Shown: positions 24,988-35,070, numbered from the stretch's first letter. The stretch is DNA of 64,000 bases from Ilyomonas sp963790435 (GCA_963790435.1 CAWBOI010000001.1:186001-250000); one strand, 5' to 3'. Program-made: numbers and translations. The notes: a model not told the origin generated them from the sequence alone.

Positions 24988-27789
24988 ATGAGCAAACGTA
25001 GTAAAATTAGCCATAAAAAAATCCTTGCCTTCTCAGGTTTGCTCATTTTGCTTTTTTTTATCACTCAAATTCATGCTTCAAATTATCATTCCTTTTATCC
25101 GGATTCTTTTATTGATAACAATGTAAGCGATACCATTATAACGGATTCAACCTTACAAAAATTACGTAACGATACCGGTGCTTTGCCGCACGATACGGCC
25201 CGAAGCAACAACGTAATGAATGCGCCGGATAGTTTGTTTTATAAAGATACTGCAGCTGAAAAAAACGGGCGAAAACAAAAGATAGATTCGATGCTCATTT
25301 CGAAGGATTCACTCACTTCGCCCATTGAATATTCGGCTGAAGATTCAGGTGTGTTGTTTGTTGATTCGCGCAATTTTTATTTGTATGGAAAAGCCAACGC
25401 CAAAAACAAAGATGTTGATTTAACAGCTAATAACATTCAGTACGATCAGTTATCACAAGTAGTAAAAGCTTTTGGCGGAATTGACACCGCCAACAATCCA
25501 TTGAGCAAGCCAACATTAAAGCAAGGTGATCAGACTTCAATCTCCGATACCATTTTATTTGATTTAAAAACGCAACGTGGATTATCTAAAAATTCATACT
25601 ACAACGAGGGAGAAATTTATGTAAATGCCGAACGCGTGAAAAAGGTGTCGAAAGATGTTGCCTTTGCCTATCGCAGCCGGTTTACCACCTGCAATTTGGA
25701 TACGCCGCATTTTGCTTTCATTGCAAAAAAAATGAAGCTTATCAACAACAAGATCGGCGTGTCGGGTCCGGCGCATCCCGAGTTTGAAGGTGTGCCCATT
25801 CCTATTTACGTTCCGTTTGCTATTTATCCTTTGCAGCGTGGCAGGCATTCGGGTTTGTTGCCTGCGCAGTTTACCACCAACAGCAGCTATGGCCTGGGCA
25901 TAGAAGGTTTGGGGTATTATAAAGTGATGAATGACAACTGGGACGTTACAACCCGCGCCAATATTTACTCTTACGGTGGATGGACGCTTACCGTTACGCC
26001 GGAATATTATAAGCGATACAAGTACCGGGGCACGCTCAATTTAGAAATACAGCACAGTAAAATATTGAATTCATCGTATGGTTATTCATTTTCAAAAGAT
26101 GAATATACAACCTCACAAAACTTTGCCATTCGATGGAGTCATTCGCAGGATACAAAAGCGCATCCGGGCACATCATTTACCGCAAACGTAAATGCAGGAA
26201 CTACAAGTTTTAATAAATATGTTCCCGACAATCCGATTCGCAACTATCAAAATTTACTGACTTCTTCTATCACCTATTCCAAAACCTGGGACCAGGGAAA
26301 GTACAACATGTCGGTTGGCTTAAATCATAACCAAAATAATTTACTGCATTTACAAAACATCAATTTTCCAACATTAAGTTTTACTGCAACAACCTTATAT
26401 CCATTTGAAAAGAAAGAGTTTGTGGGAACGCCCAAATGGTATGAGAAGCTGGGTATTTCTTACAACGGGCAATTGCTCAACCAGTTTTCGTTTTATGACA
26501 CAGCTTTTAATTTTAAGCATATTTTAGATACGGCACAATGGGGCGTTCAACACAACCTTCCCATCACGTTATCACTTCCGGCATTAGGACCTTTTATTGT
26601 TTCCCCTTCGGTAAGTTATAGTGAAAGATGGTTTGGACAGAAGAACGAAATTTTTTATGATACTGGCAGAGCAAGGGTTGATACGATTGAACACAAAGGC
26701 TTTTATACTGCCCGCGAAGTAACGTTTGGAGCTGGCATAAACACACGCATTTTTGGAACTTATAATTTTCCTCATTCTAAAAGTATTGTTGCCATCCGGC
26801 ATCAAATCACACCTACTGTCAGCTTTAATTTTAAGCCCGACATGGTAAGCCAGTTTTGGAAAAACATTGTTGTTCCGGTTCATGACACCGATTCAAAAAC
26901 AGGTAAAGTAACCGACACATCTTTGGTTCAAAGAGTTTCTTTGCTGGGTGGCAATTTAATTTCTCCTTACTCGCCCGGAAGGTTCGGTGGCATTGCCTTT
27001 AGCTTAGATAATTTGCTGGAGATGAAGGTGAAAAACAAAAAAGATACAACGGGCGAAAATCCAACCCGGAAAGTAAAACTGATTGATGGTTTGAACTTTA
27101 CAACGAGCTATAATTTTCTGGCTTCGAGATTGCGTTGGTCGTATATTAATTTACAATACCGAAGCACATTTTTTCAAAAAGTAAATGTTACCGGCAATGC
27201 TATTTTAGACCCTTATGAAACGGATAAGTTTGGAAGAGATATGGACACATTGTTATGGAAGCGCGGTGTTATTGGGAGACTTACTTCTGCCTCTTTTGCA
27301 GTATCAACACAAATACAAAGCAAAAGTAAAGATGGCAAAAGCGATAAGCAGCGCGTGAATGAATTAGACCAAACCTTAACGCCCGATGAGCAAGCCGCGG
27401 CGCTGGCTTACTTAAGAGCCAACCCTGCCGATTATGTTGACTTTGATATTCCCTGGTCGTTAAACTTGTCTTTCACCACGAGTTTTCAACGTGCATTAAA
27501 GCCCGATTACAGCGGTTACTATACATTGATTACATCAAGCTTAAACCTCAACGGTGATTTCAGTTTAACGCCCAAATGGAAGATTGGTGGCAGCACTTAT
27601 TTTAACGTGCGCGATATGAACATTGGTTTGCTTACTATGTACATAACGCGCGAAATGCACTGCTGGCAACTGGCTATCAATCTTACGCCGGTAGGACGAA
27701 CGCGTTCATTCAGCATTACCATCAATCCAAAATCAAGTTTGCTGCGCGATTTGCGCATCAACCGCACCCGAAGCTTTACCACTTATTAA
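24988..27789 (+). CDS. lptD: LPS-assembly protein LptD (Bacteroidota form)
   Basis: The 933-residue outer-membrane barrel inserts lipopolysaccharide into the outer leaflet. After an N-terminal hydrophobic segment (KILAFSGLLILLFFITQIHA, near 12-31) there is a Ser/Asp-rich linker and an OstA-type domain (about 125-230, FYLYGKANAKNKDVDLTANN, VVKAFGGIDT). The LptD core follows (TTCNLDTPHFAFIAKKMKLI, PIYVPFAIYPLQRGRHSGLL), then many beta strands to the end (RSFSITINPKSSLLRDLRIN). The VPFAIYPL segment is characteristic. It is divergent from the amidase-mlaD-ostA genes, forming an envelope-building cluster. I chose ATG 24988 (MSKRSKISHKK). Confidence 0.88.
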   Translation: MSKRSKISHKKILAFSGLLILLFFITQIHASNYHSFYPDSFIDNNVSDTIITDSTLQKLRNDTGALPHDTARSNNVMNAPDSLFYKDTAAEKNGRKQKIDSMLISKDSLTSPIEYSAEDSGVLFVDSRNFYLYGKANAKNKDVDLTANNIQYDQLSQVVKAFGGIDTANNPLSKPTLKQGDQTSISDTILFDLKTQRGLSKNSYYNEGEIYVNAERVKKVSKDVAFAYRSRFTTCNLDTPHFAFIAKKMKLINNKIGVSGPAHPEFEGVPIPIYVPFAIYPLQRGRHSGLLPAQFTTNSSYGLGIEGLGYYKVMNDNWDVTTRANIYSYGGWTLTVTPEYYKRYKYRGTLNLEIQHSKILNSSYGYSFSKDEYTTSQNFAIRWSHSQDTKAHPGTSFTANVNAGTTSFNKYVPDNPIRNYQNLLTSSITYSKTWDQGKYNMSVGLNHNQNNLLHLQNINFPTLSFTATTLYPFEKKEFVGTPKWYEKLGISYNGQLLNQFSFYDTAFNFKHILDTAQWGVQHNLPITLSLPALGPFIVSPSVSYSERWFGQKNEIFYDTGRARVDTIEHKGFYTAREVTFGAGINTRIFGTYNFPHSKSIVAIRHQITPTVSFNFKPDMVSQFWKNIVVPVHDTDSKTGKVTDTSLVQRVSLLGGNLISPYSPGRFGGIAFSLDNLLEMKVKNKKDTTGENPTRKVKLIDGLNFTTSYNFLASRLRWSYINLQYRSTFFQKVNVTGNAILDPYETDKFGRDMDTLLWKRGVIGRLTSASFAVSTQIQSKSKDGKSDKQRVNELDQTLTPDEQAAALAYLRANPADYVDFDIPWSLNLSFTTSFQRALKPDYSGYYTLITSSLNLNGDFSLTPKWKIGGSTYFNVRDMNIGLLTMYITREMHCWQLAINLTPVGRTRSFSITINPKSSLLRDLRINRTRSFTTY

Positions 27790-27799
27790 AAGAGTTTGA

Positions 27800-27890
27800 A
27801 CCATGGAGAGGCAAAGAACGCAAAGGCGCACGAAGAAAATATAATGAATTTTCTTTTTGAAACTTCTTTACTCCGTGTCTTCGTGGTTTG
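27800..27890. repeat. Imperfect inverted repeat after lptD
   Basis: ACCATGGAGAGGCAAAGAAC is followed about 55 bases later by CTCCGTGTCTTCGTGGTTT, whose complement (AAACCACGAAGACACGGAG) is similar. The wording matches other degenerate intergenic repeats of this window in style. It lies between convergent lptD and the Smr-domain gene and may act as a terminator; a copy of TTTGTTTTTGC follows at 27887. Confidence 0.4.
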
Positions 27891-27905
27891 TTTTTGCACA
27901 ATAAA

Positions 27906-28934
27906 CTAATATTGAAAGAAAATTTGCGTAGCGCCATAACCAAAACGCGGATCGTATTGGTTGATGAATGTTTTTACTTCTTTACGGCTTTTTAAAATAT
28001 CGTGAATTTCATCCTTTAATTTTCCGGTGCCGATGCCGTGTATCACTATCAGTTCAGGCTGATGATGCGCTATTGCCAATTCATACCATTTTTCAAACTC
28101 GTGCAACTGAAGGACAAGCATTTCAAAGGCACTCATGTTCTTCCAGTTGTCGGTTAGTTTTTCAATGTGCAAATCAACCATACTGCGGGGCGGCGGCAAA
28201 TGCTGCCGAGCTTTGGCAGCATCGTATATTTTGAAACCTTTGGCTGCCAAAGAACTCAATTCAAGCTTGTCTTCTTCGGCTTTATCCGGATAGTCGGTAA
28301 ACACCAAATAAGAAATTGAAGGCTCATTTTTTTCCTTGATTTCTTCAATCTTTTTAAACATTTGTTTCGCCCTTATTTTCACGCCGGCTTCAAAATATTC
28401 GGCTTTGTTTTTTTGAGGCGAAAGGAGCGAAAACTCAAACAGGAAATTTGGGTTATCATTCAAATTTTCAAATGGAATATCATGCAAATAAAAATCTTTA
28501 CCAGCCCGAACTTCATTCGTTAAATCAAATTCTATTCTACCGTTGGAAAGCTGTTGTTTGTATTCAAAACGGTACCCGTTGTTGGTTTGATTGATGAGAT
28601 ATAATTTGAATGATTCTACCACTTCATCATTGAACTCATCCAATCCAAATTTGGGTAAAAACGAAAGCCAAACACCGGGTTCAGCTTTTACGTTTGTTTT
28701 TGCTCCTTTTTCTTTAGGCAATTGGTCAATGTATTGCTTTTGTTTTTTAGGTTGAGGTACTACCGTTTTTTTGGTAAACCGATGAAAATAGGGGAAGTCA
28801 ATTTGGTCCATGTACGCCGGAAACTTCACGCCGCGCACTTCTATCATCACCATTTTGTCGTTCATTATTTCTACTACTTTTCCTTCTTCGTTGCTATGCA
28901 GTACTAAAATATCATCACCCACTTGGTATTTCAT
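27906..28934 (-). CDS. DUF2027 / Smr-domain protein
   Basis: The 342-residue protein starts MKYQVGDDILVLHSNEEGKV, a small SH3-like N-terminal domain, continues through a central DUF2027 domain (about 85-200, GVWLSFLPKFGLDEFNDEVV) and ends in a Smr domain (about 250-342) with VDLHIEKL and VIHGIGTGKLKDEI, the motifs of MutS2-type Smr nucleases. Smr domains cleave branched DNA or act on RNA in stalled ribosomes. The protein has no MutS ATPase, so its role is unknown. A truncated copy of its first 39 codons lies 1.7 kb upstream at 30543-30659. Confidence 0.85.
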   Translation of the reverse strand: MKYQVGDDILVLHSNEEGKVVEIMNDKMVMIEVRGVKFPAYMDQIDFPYFHRFTKKTVVPQPKKQKQYIDQLPKEKGAKTNVKAEPGVWLSFLPKFGLDEFNDEVVESFKLYLINQTNNGYRFEYKQQLSNGRIEFDLTNEVRAGKDFYLHDIPFENLNDNPNFLFEFSLLSPQKNKAEYFEAGVKIRAKQMFKKIEEIKEKNEPSISYLVFTDYPDKAEEDKLELSSLAAKGFKIYDAAKARQHLPPPRSMVDLHIEKLTDNWKNMSAFEMLVLQLHEFEKWYELAIAHHQPELIVIHGIGTGKLKDEIHDILKSRKEVKTFINQYDPRFGYGATQIFFQY

Positions 28935-29065
28935 TTTGCAAAGGTAGCAGGTATGATGAGATAGGGAATAGGAGAGGGAGAGTTGTTTTTGAAAAAACGA
29001 GCTTATGAAATACAGCTTGTATAAAAAAGTGATATGGATTTGTTGCGGTCAGTTTATAAATAACG

Positions 29066-29707
29066 TTAACGGCTGTTTTGCTTTCTGTCCTTTGATAGTA
29101 GATTTCTTTCCTCAAAAATATAAGCCGTATTTTTGTTAGCCATCCAGTCAATAAGTTTCACTATTCCAACTACATTCAAAATTATTCCAAGCGGAATACC
29201 AATTAAATAGTCAGTTGTTGTAATGAGATGTTCGTTATAAACGATTGGGAAAAAGAAGTAAGCACAAGGTGCAAAAAATAACCAACTTGTAGCCAACCCG
29301 GCATTATAAATCGTCTTTCCTTTAATATTGAATAGAGTAGTATGACCTATGATATTCCCAATTGAAATGAGTATGGTCGCCAGTCCAAGCCAGATTGCTT
29401 TTTCAGCAAAGAGTGCGGCAAGCAAATAAGATGACCATCCAATCACAACATTTACATAAAATGCCGTGTTGGTGTTTAAAGGATAGCGATCTGGTATTTC
29501 ACTTTTGTACAGGACTGTGTTCAGCATTCCCGGAAATGTTCCAACGACTCTGTATTCTTCCAACTGGTGAAAAAACAGTGATATCAAACTTAACCACATT
29601 AAAAGTTCATAGTTTGATAGTGTTTTAAAGTTTAAAAAAACAAACGCTAAAACCAAAATAGATAGGATTGCTCCGATGTCAAACCAATGTTTTCTCAAAA
29701 TATTCAT
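29066..29707 (-). CDS. HXXEE-motif membrane protein
   Basis: The 213-residue protein has about six membrane helices and the motif FHQLEEY in the second (HxxEE), defining the HXXEE family, whose function is unknown but which resembles membrane-embedded metal sites. I start at ATG 29707 (MNILRKHWFDIGAILSIL); the longer frame to 29779 is Cys/Phe-rich and lacks a site. It lies 68 bases downstream of the Crp-type regulator on the same strand and may be its target. The pair sits between the intact Smr gene and its truncated copy. Confidence 0.75.
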   Translation of the reverse strand: MNILRKHWFDIGAILSILVLAFVFLNFKTLSNYELLMWLSLISLFFHQLEEYRVVGTFPGMLNTVLYKSEIPDRYPLNTNTAFYVNVVIGWSSYLLAALFAEKAIWLGLATILISIGNIIGHTTLFNIKGKTIYNAGLATSWLFFAPCAYFFFPIVYNEHLITTTDYLIGIPLGIILNVVGIVKLIDWMANKNTAYIFEERNLLSKDRKQNSR

Positions 29708-29775
29708 GTTGTTTGGTTTTGTTGATATAACAACACGAAATTCTAAAAAACAGAAGCAATAAAAATTGATTGAAC

Positions 29776-30315
29776 TCAAGATTTTAGTAACCTGCTTAAT
29801 GTTTCCGGCGCCAGGCCTAAATAATAAGCAATATAACGTTTTGGGATTTGCTGAAAGATGTTGGGCTTTTGTTCCAGTAAAATATCAACACGTTGCTGAG
29901 GACTTTGAGTAAAATGGATAATTTGTTTATTTAAAATTTCAACAATTTTATTTTCTAAAGCCTTTCTGTAAGTAATGGCAAAGGCATTGTCGTTATCTAA
30001 CAAACAGTTGAATTTCGATTTCGGCATCCCAATCAATTCTGTTTTTTTTATTGCTTGTAAATAAATTTCAGAAGGTTTGTTTGTTATGAATGAGATAAGA
30101 TTACACACTAAGTCTCCTTCGGTAGCAAAATTCAAAATTGTTTCTCTGTCATTATTAAAGACGCAGATTTTAACGGCGCCCATTTTTACCAAATACATAT
30201 TGTCGTTAGCTGTATGGGGAGTATCAACAAATTCATTCCGAAGAACAGTTTTGCTTACACTCCAAATATGGTTTTCTGTATGTGATGGTAGAATATGTCT
30301 ATCGAGTTTTATCAT
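29776..30315 (-). CDS. Crp/Fnr-family transcriptional regulator
   Basis: The 179-residue protein has a cyclic-nucleotide-binding-like domain (about 20-115, YLVKMGAVKICVFNNDRETI, FATEGDLVCNLISF) and a short C-terminal helix-turn-helix (QRVDILLEQKPNIFQQIPKR then YIAYYLGLAPETLSRLL). No cAMP-binding RxS motif or Fnr-type cysteines are visible, so the ligand is unknown. This type is common in Bacteroidota and is usually linked to neighbouring genes, here the HXXEE protein. Confidence 0.85.
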   Translation of the reverse strand: MIKLDRHILPSHTENHIWSVSKTVLRNEFVDTPHTANDNMYLVKMGAVKICVFNNDRETILNFATEGDLVCNLISFITNKPSEIYLQAIKKTELIGMPKSKFNCLLDNDNAFAITYRKALENKIVEILNKQIIHFTQSPQQRVDILLEQKPNIFQQIPKRYIAYYLGLAPETLSRLLKS

Positions 30316-30865
30316 TTACCAGTTTCTGCTTTATAATAACGAACTAACGTTTCTCACTTTGTGGCGGCGCAGCAGGTTCTTCATTGCCAGGCTTTCTGTG
30401 CAGCAGCCTGAGACCCTGCGTTTTGTTTTTGTACTTATTTTTTAACGCAGAAATGATTTCAGTATAGAGGCTTTTTTATTTACCTCAGGTTCTCGTTCTA
30501 TCGCTCAGGCTTTGCTATGAAAACCCAACTACGTTGTAAAAAGTTAACGCCGCGCGCTTCTATCATCTTCATTTTGTCGTTCAGAATTTCAATTACTTTT
30601 CCTTCCTCATTGCTATGCAGCACAATAATATCGTCACCCACCTGGTATTTTATTTTACAAATTTATGCTTACGGACGTTTACTGTTATTGTATAGTTCGT
30701 TAATGGCAAACCACAAAATCTTATTTGCCAGGTTGCTATTAAAAATTAGTTTTACAACTTTATATTTTAACTACATTCGTGCGACCATCTAAACAGTTTA
30801 ATTTTACCCGACTACTCAACTAATTGTACTCAAAATAATAAAAAAAACAGTCAAACCAAAACCAG
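30316..30865. other. 550-base gene-free stretch
   Basis: This gap between the divergent Crp-type and acyltransferase genes holds no convincing open frame. Its middle contains the truncated Smr-gene copy (30543-30659). Before it lie GC-richer pieces (GGCGGCGCAGCAGG, CAGCAGCCTGAGACCCTGCG) with local palindromic character and one near-copy of the repeated word (30422-30431). The last 80 bases are AT-rich and presumably hold the acyltransferase promoter. Confidence 0.5.
30543..30659 (-). pseudogene. Truncated copy of the 5' end of the DUF2027/Smr gene
   Basis: Read on the minus strand it encodes KYQVGDDIIVLHSNEEGKVI then EILNDKM-KMIEARGVNF, nearly the first 39 residues of the intact gene (27906-28934). 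DNA identity over about 119 bases is roughly 85% by eye, yet the protein changes are mostly conservative. The start codon is ATA instead of ATG, and the reading breaks off after GVNF. It is a dead fragment bracketing, with the intact copy, the HXXEE and Crp genes. Confidence 0.85.
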
Positions 30866-31990
30866 ATGAAAGTAAAGCAAGCTTATTATTTACCTGCGCT
30901 GGACGGAATGAGAGCGATTTCAATTATGCTCGTTTTTATTTCTCACATGATTTATTACAGTGGAATTTATTTAGGCAATATTCTTCCAGGTGGGTTTGGA
31001 GTAACCATCTTCTTTTACATCAGTGGTTTTCTGATTACAAGGTTATTAATTGAAGAAGCTTCTCATCATAAAACGATAAGCTTGAAAATGTTTTACATCA
31101 GACGCGTTTTAAGGCTTTATCCGCCTTTGTTGGTAATGCTTTTGTGCATTACTTTATATCTTTTAATTGCAAAGCATTTTATACCGTTTAAAGAACTATC
31201 TGCTGCTTTATTTTATTACGAAAACTATTACCTCATACATTTTTATGCGCAACCTGATCATTATGGAATTCTTTGGTCGCTTGCTGTTGAAGAGCATTTT
31301 TATTTATTTTATCCTTTGTTGTTTTTGCTGTTTGTAAAAAAGCCAAAACAGTTTATGATTGCAATTGTAATACTCCTGATTGTTCCATTGCTATTAAGAT
31401 TTTTGATTGTAAACAAATATGGGGCAAATGGCTTTTCCTACGATTCAACATATGATTTAAGTCATTACAGGTTCGATTCAATTTTATATGGTTGCCTTTC
31501 AGCGTTATTCATCAATTCCCGGTTAGCGGATAAATACAAGGCAATCACATCAAATAAAATCTTTTTTGCATTGGCTGTTTTGGGTATATTATTTTCGTTG
31601 TCGTATCGTAACGATTACTTTAGACAAACATGGCGTTATACTTTACAAGGGTTGTCGTTATCCATTATTATTCCAGCTATTCTTTACAGCTCAACGTATG
31701 GTTTTTTAAATAGAATTTTATCTTCCCGCTTTATGGTATATCTTGGAAAATGGAGTTACTCAATTTACTTATTCCATTTCGTTGTCATCACTTTTTTACG
31801 TGATCTTCCTACCAAAAACAAATTGGTTTATGTAGTTCTTTATCTGATAGGGTCGCTTACGCTTTCCATCCTTAGTTATTATTACGTTGAACAGCCATTC
31901 TTTAAATTGAGAAAGAAATTCGGTTCCAAAATTCAGGAAGAAAAGCTTCCGCCGGTTGCGTATGAAAATGCAGGCGTTAAGTTGGTGTAG
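30866..31990 (+). CDS. Acyltransferase family 3 membrane protein
   Basis: The 374-residue protein has about ten membrane helices and the hallmarks of acyltransferase_3: LPALDGMRAISIMLVFISHM with the conserved His, a FYIRRVLRLYPP segment and ILWSLAVEEHFYLFYP. Such enzymes O-acetylate surface polysaccharide or other envelope sugars, using cytoplasmic acyl donors. No glycan locus is adjacent, so the substrate is unknown. The C-terminal tail after the last helix (KLRKKFGSKIQEEKLPP) is cytoplasmic and basic. Confidence 0.88.
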   Translation: MKVKQAYYLPALDGMRAISIMLVFISHMIYYSGIYLGNILPGGFGVTIFFYISGFLITRLLIEEASHHKTISLKMFYIRRVLRLYPPLLVMLLCITLYLLIAKHFIPFKELSAALFYYENYYLIHFYAQPDHYGILWSLAVEEHFYLFYPLLFLLFVKKPKQFMIAIVILLIVPLLLRFLIVNKYGANGFSYDSTYDLSHYRFDSILYGCLSALFINSRLADKYKAITSNKIFFALAVLGILFSLSYRNDYFRQTWRYTLQGLSLSIIIPAILYSSTYGFLNRILSSRFMVYLGKWSYSIYLFHFVVITFLRDLPTKNKLVYVVLYLIGSLTLSILSYYYVEQPFFKLRKKFGSKIQEEKLPPVAYENAGVKLV

Positions 31991-32377
31991 GTTTTATAAA
32001 CAATACAATCAAACGTTCAACAAAGTTTCAGTTTGTTTCCGTTCAGAATAATGCCTTTATTACGTAGCCATCTTCACAGCATTATAAAGCCTTGTACAAT
32101 TTAAGTTGTGAGCGATAAAGTGCCATATTGGAACTTGAAAACTTTAAATAGATTAGCCCAATTGAGGAATGACAAAATATAGATAAAAACAAACTTGGTT
32201 AAGTCGTAGGTAAGCGCTTAAAATTTATGGTTCATCTCATACATTTTTACCTAAAAAACCTTCTCTCAAAAACCCCGTTAAAAAATCGCTTTTCTTCTCC
32301 AAATTCATTGATAAATAATTACTTTTACCCCTTACAAAATTTACACATTTGCCTGCCGCAAACGATTAAAAAATTTC
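31991..32377. other. 387-base gene-free stretch before gyrA
   Basis: The gap is AT-rich and holds no supported gene. It presumably contains the gyrA promoter and leader; ACACATTTGCC at 32341-32351 is near the consensus -7 box but lacks the TA. A short frame from 32227 is out of frame with gyrA and has no coding signature. Confidence 0.4.
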
Positions 32378-35059
32378 ATGGAAGAAAATCAGATAACACC
32401 CCTCGAAACAAGCGATAACGACCGCATCATCCAGATTAATATTGAAGAGCAAATGAAAACGGCTTACATTGATTATTCAATGTCTGTCATTGTAGGTCGT
32501 GCTTTGCCTGATGCGCGCGATGGTTTTAAACCTGTGCACCGCCGCGTGTTGTATGCAATGAGCGAATTGGGCAACAACAGCAACAAAGCCTATAAAAAAT
32601 CAGCGCGTATTGTGGGCGAGGTAATGGGCAAATATCATCCACACGGTGATGCTTCTATTTACGATACGCTGGTGCGCATGGCTCAGGACTGGACAATGCG
32701 CTATACGATGGTAGATGGCCAGGGAAACTTTGGCAACCAGGATGGAGACCCTCCGGCTGCCATGCGTTACACCGAAGTTCGTTTACAACGTGTTGCCGAA
32801 AGTATGCTGGAAGATATTGACAAAGAAACGGTTGACTTTGGTCTCAACTTCGACGATTCGCTGAACGAACCTACTGTGTTACCAACACGGGTTCCGCAAT
32901 TGCTGGTAAACGGCAGCAGTGGCATTGCTGTGGGAATGGCAACCAACATGATGCCACACAACCTAAGCGAAGTGGTTGATGGCTGCGTGGCTTACATTAA
33001 CAACAAAGAAGTTTCCATTGAAGAATTGATGGGTTTTGTAAAAGCACCCGATTTCCCAACGGGCGGTGTTATTTATGGCATGGAAGGAGTGAAGCAAGGT
33101 TTTCTGACGGGTCGTGGAAGGGTAGTGGTTCGGGGTAAATATACCATCGAAACCAAAGCCAGCGGCAGAGAACAAATTATCATTACTGAAGTTCCTTACC
33201 AGGTAAACCGCGATTCATTAACTGATAGAATTGGTCAGTTGGTAAATGAAAAAATCATTGAAGGCATTGCGCATGTAAACAACGAAAGTAATAAACGCGA
33301 AGGCACCCGGATTGTGATTGATTTAAAACGCGATGCTGTTGCCAGCGTAGTTGCTAATCACCTTTACAAACACACGGAACTGCAAACCAGCTACGGCATT
33401 AATAATGTAGCTATCAGCAAAGGTCGTCCACGCATTATGAATCTCAAAGACCTAATTGCTGAGTTTATTGACTTCCGCATGGAAGTAATCATTCGCCGTA
33501 CGCAATTCGAGCTTCGCAAAGCAAAAGAACGGGCACACATTTTAGAAGGTTATCTGAAAGCATTGGATCATCTGGATGAAGTGATTCGTCTCATTCGCGA
33601 AAGCCGTACGCCCGATGATGCCATGAAGAGCTTAATCGGCAAAAGCAAAGAAGAAAACTGGTATTTGAGCCAGGCTTTGTTTACTGACATTGATCAAAAT
33701 ATCTATAACCAGGAAGCGGGATTGACCGATGTACAGGCGAAAGCCATTTTGGAATTGCGCCTGCAACGGTTAACAGGTTTGGAGAGAGATAAAATTCAGG
33801 CTGAGTTTGGTGATTTAATGCAAACCGTTGCTCATCTCACCGCTTTACTTGGCGATGAAGCATTGCGTTTTGAAGTTATTAAGAAGGAATTAGGAGAAAT
33901 AAAAGAAAAGTTTGGTGATGTGCGCAAAAGCGAAATTCAATACCTCGCTGATGAAATGCGCATTGAAGATTTGATTGAAGACGAAAACGTTATTATTACC
34001 ATTTCGCATTTGGGTTATATAAAGCGTACATCCGCAACAGAATATCGCCAGCAGCGGCGTGGTGGAAGAGGGGCTATCGGCAGCAAAACAAGAGAAGAAG
34101 ATTATGTTGAACATCTCTTTGTAGCTTCCACTCATCACAGCATGATGTTCTTTACCGAAAAAGGAAGAGCCTTCTGGTTGAAGGTGTATGAAATTCCGGA
34201 AGGTGATAAGCAGAGCAAAGGAAGGGCAATTCAAAATTTAATTCAAATTCCACCCGACGATAAAGTGCGTGCCATTCTGGATGTTAAGAAATTAGACAAC
34301 AAGGAATTTGTGCAAAACCATAACATCGTTCTTTGTACAAAAAAAGGCATTATTAAAAAAACGCCACTGGAGGATTTCAGTCGCCCCCGTACCAGTGGTG
34401 TAAATGCCATTACTATTGTTGAAGGCGATGAATTACTGGCAGCTAAACTAACAACCGGCAGTAACGAAATTATGATGGCGGTGCGCAGCGGTAGAGCCAT
34501 TCGTTTTCCTGAGCACAAAGTGCGCCCGACTGGTCGTGGTGCAATTGGGGTTGGAGGTATTGATACAGAAGATGGAAAAGATGAAGTGATAGGCATGATA
34601 TGTGTTAATAGGGAAGATTCTGAAAAGACGATTTTGGTGGTGAGCGAAAAAGGGTTTGGCAAACGTACGCCGTTGGTTTCCGAAGACGAAGATGTGTATC
34701 GTATTACAAACCGTGGTGGTAAAGGAGTCAGAACCATTAATGTTACAGAGAAAACCGGGGAGTTGGTTGCCATTTTAAACGTAAGCGAAAAAGAAGATTT
34801 AATCATAACCTGTAAATCGGGCATCACATTACGAACGCCGGTAAAAAATATTAAAGAAGCCGGACGAAATACACAAGGTGTGATTTTGATACGAGTAGAT
34901 AATGGCGATGAAATTGCTGCTGTTTCACAGGTAGAAGAAGAGGAAGCGATCGCTGAAGAAATTGAGGCAAAAGAAAATGAAACTTCAGAAACAGATCATC
35001 CCATAATAAACGAAACAAATTCAGATACGTCTGATACTATTAAAGACAATCAACAATAA
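32378..35059 (+). CDS. gyrA: DNA gyrase subunit A
   Basis: GyrA breaks and rejoins DNA to introduce negative supercoils with GyrB. The 893-residue product starts MEENQITPLETSDNDR; the catalytic tyrosine is Y131 in AAMRYTEVRL, and the C-terminal beta-pinwheel carries the GyrA box QRRGGRG (near 560), which distinguishes gyrase from topoisomerase IV. The acidic tail after 840 is typical. The quinolone-determining loop reads HPHGDASIYD, with Ala92 at the position of E. coli Ser83. A TPR gene follows after 11 bases. Confidence 0.96.
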   Translation: MEENQITPLETSDNDRIIQINIEEQMKTAYIDYSMSVIVGRALPDARDGFKPVHRRVLYAMSELGNNSNKAYKKSARIVGEVMGKYHPHGDASIYDTLVRMAQDWTMRYTMVDGQGNFGNQDGDPPAAMRYTEVRLQRVAESMLEDIDKETVDFGLNFDDSLNEPTVLPTRVPQLLVNGSSGIAVGMATNMMPHNLSEVVDGCVAYINNKEVSIEELMGFVKAPDFPTGGVIYGMEGVKQGFLTGRGRVVVRGKYTIETKASGREQIIITEVPYQVNRDSLTDRIGQLVNEKIIEGIAHVNNESNKREGTRIVIDLKRDAVASVVANHLYKHTELQTSYGINNVAISKGRPRIMNLKDLIAEFIDFRMEVIIRRTQFELRKAKERAHILEGYLKALDHLDEVIRLIRESRTPDDAMKSLIGKSKEENWYLSQALFTDIDQNIYNQEAGLTDVQAKAILELRLQRLTGLERDKIQAEFGDLMQTVAHLTALLGDEALRFEVIKKELGEIKEKFGDVRKSEIQYLADEMRIEDLIEDENVIITISHLGYIKRTSATEYRQQRRGGRGAIGSKTREEDYVEHLFVASTHHSMMFFTEKGRAFWLKVYEIPEGDKQSKGRAIQNLIQIPPDDKVRAILDVKKLDNKEFVQNHNIVLCTKKGIIKKTPLEDFSRPRTSGVNAITIVEGDELLAAKLTTGSNEIMMAVRSGRAIRFPEHKVRPTGRGAIGVGGIDTEDGKDEVIGMICVNREDSEKTILVVSEKGFGKRTPLVSEDEDVYRITNRGGKGVRTINVTEKTGELVAILNVSEKEDLIITCKSGITLRTPVKNIKEAGRNTQGVILIRVDNGDEIAAVSQVEEEEAIAEEIEAKENETSETDHPIINETNSDTSDTIKDNQQ

Positions 35060-35070
35060 AAATAAACGCT

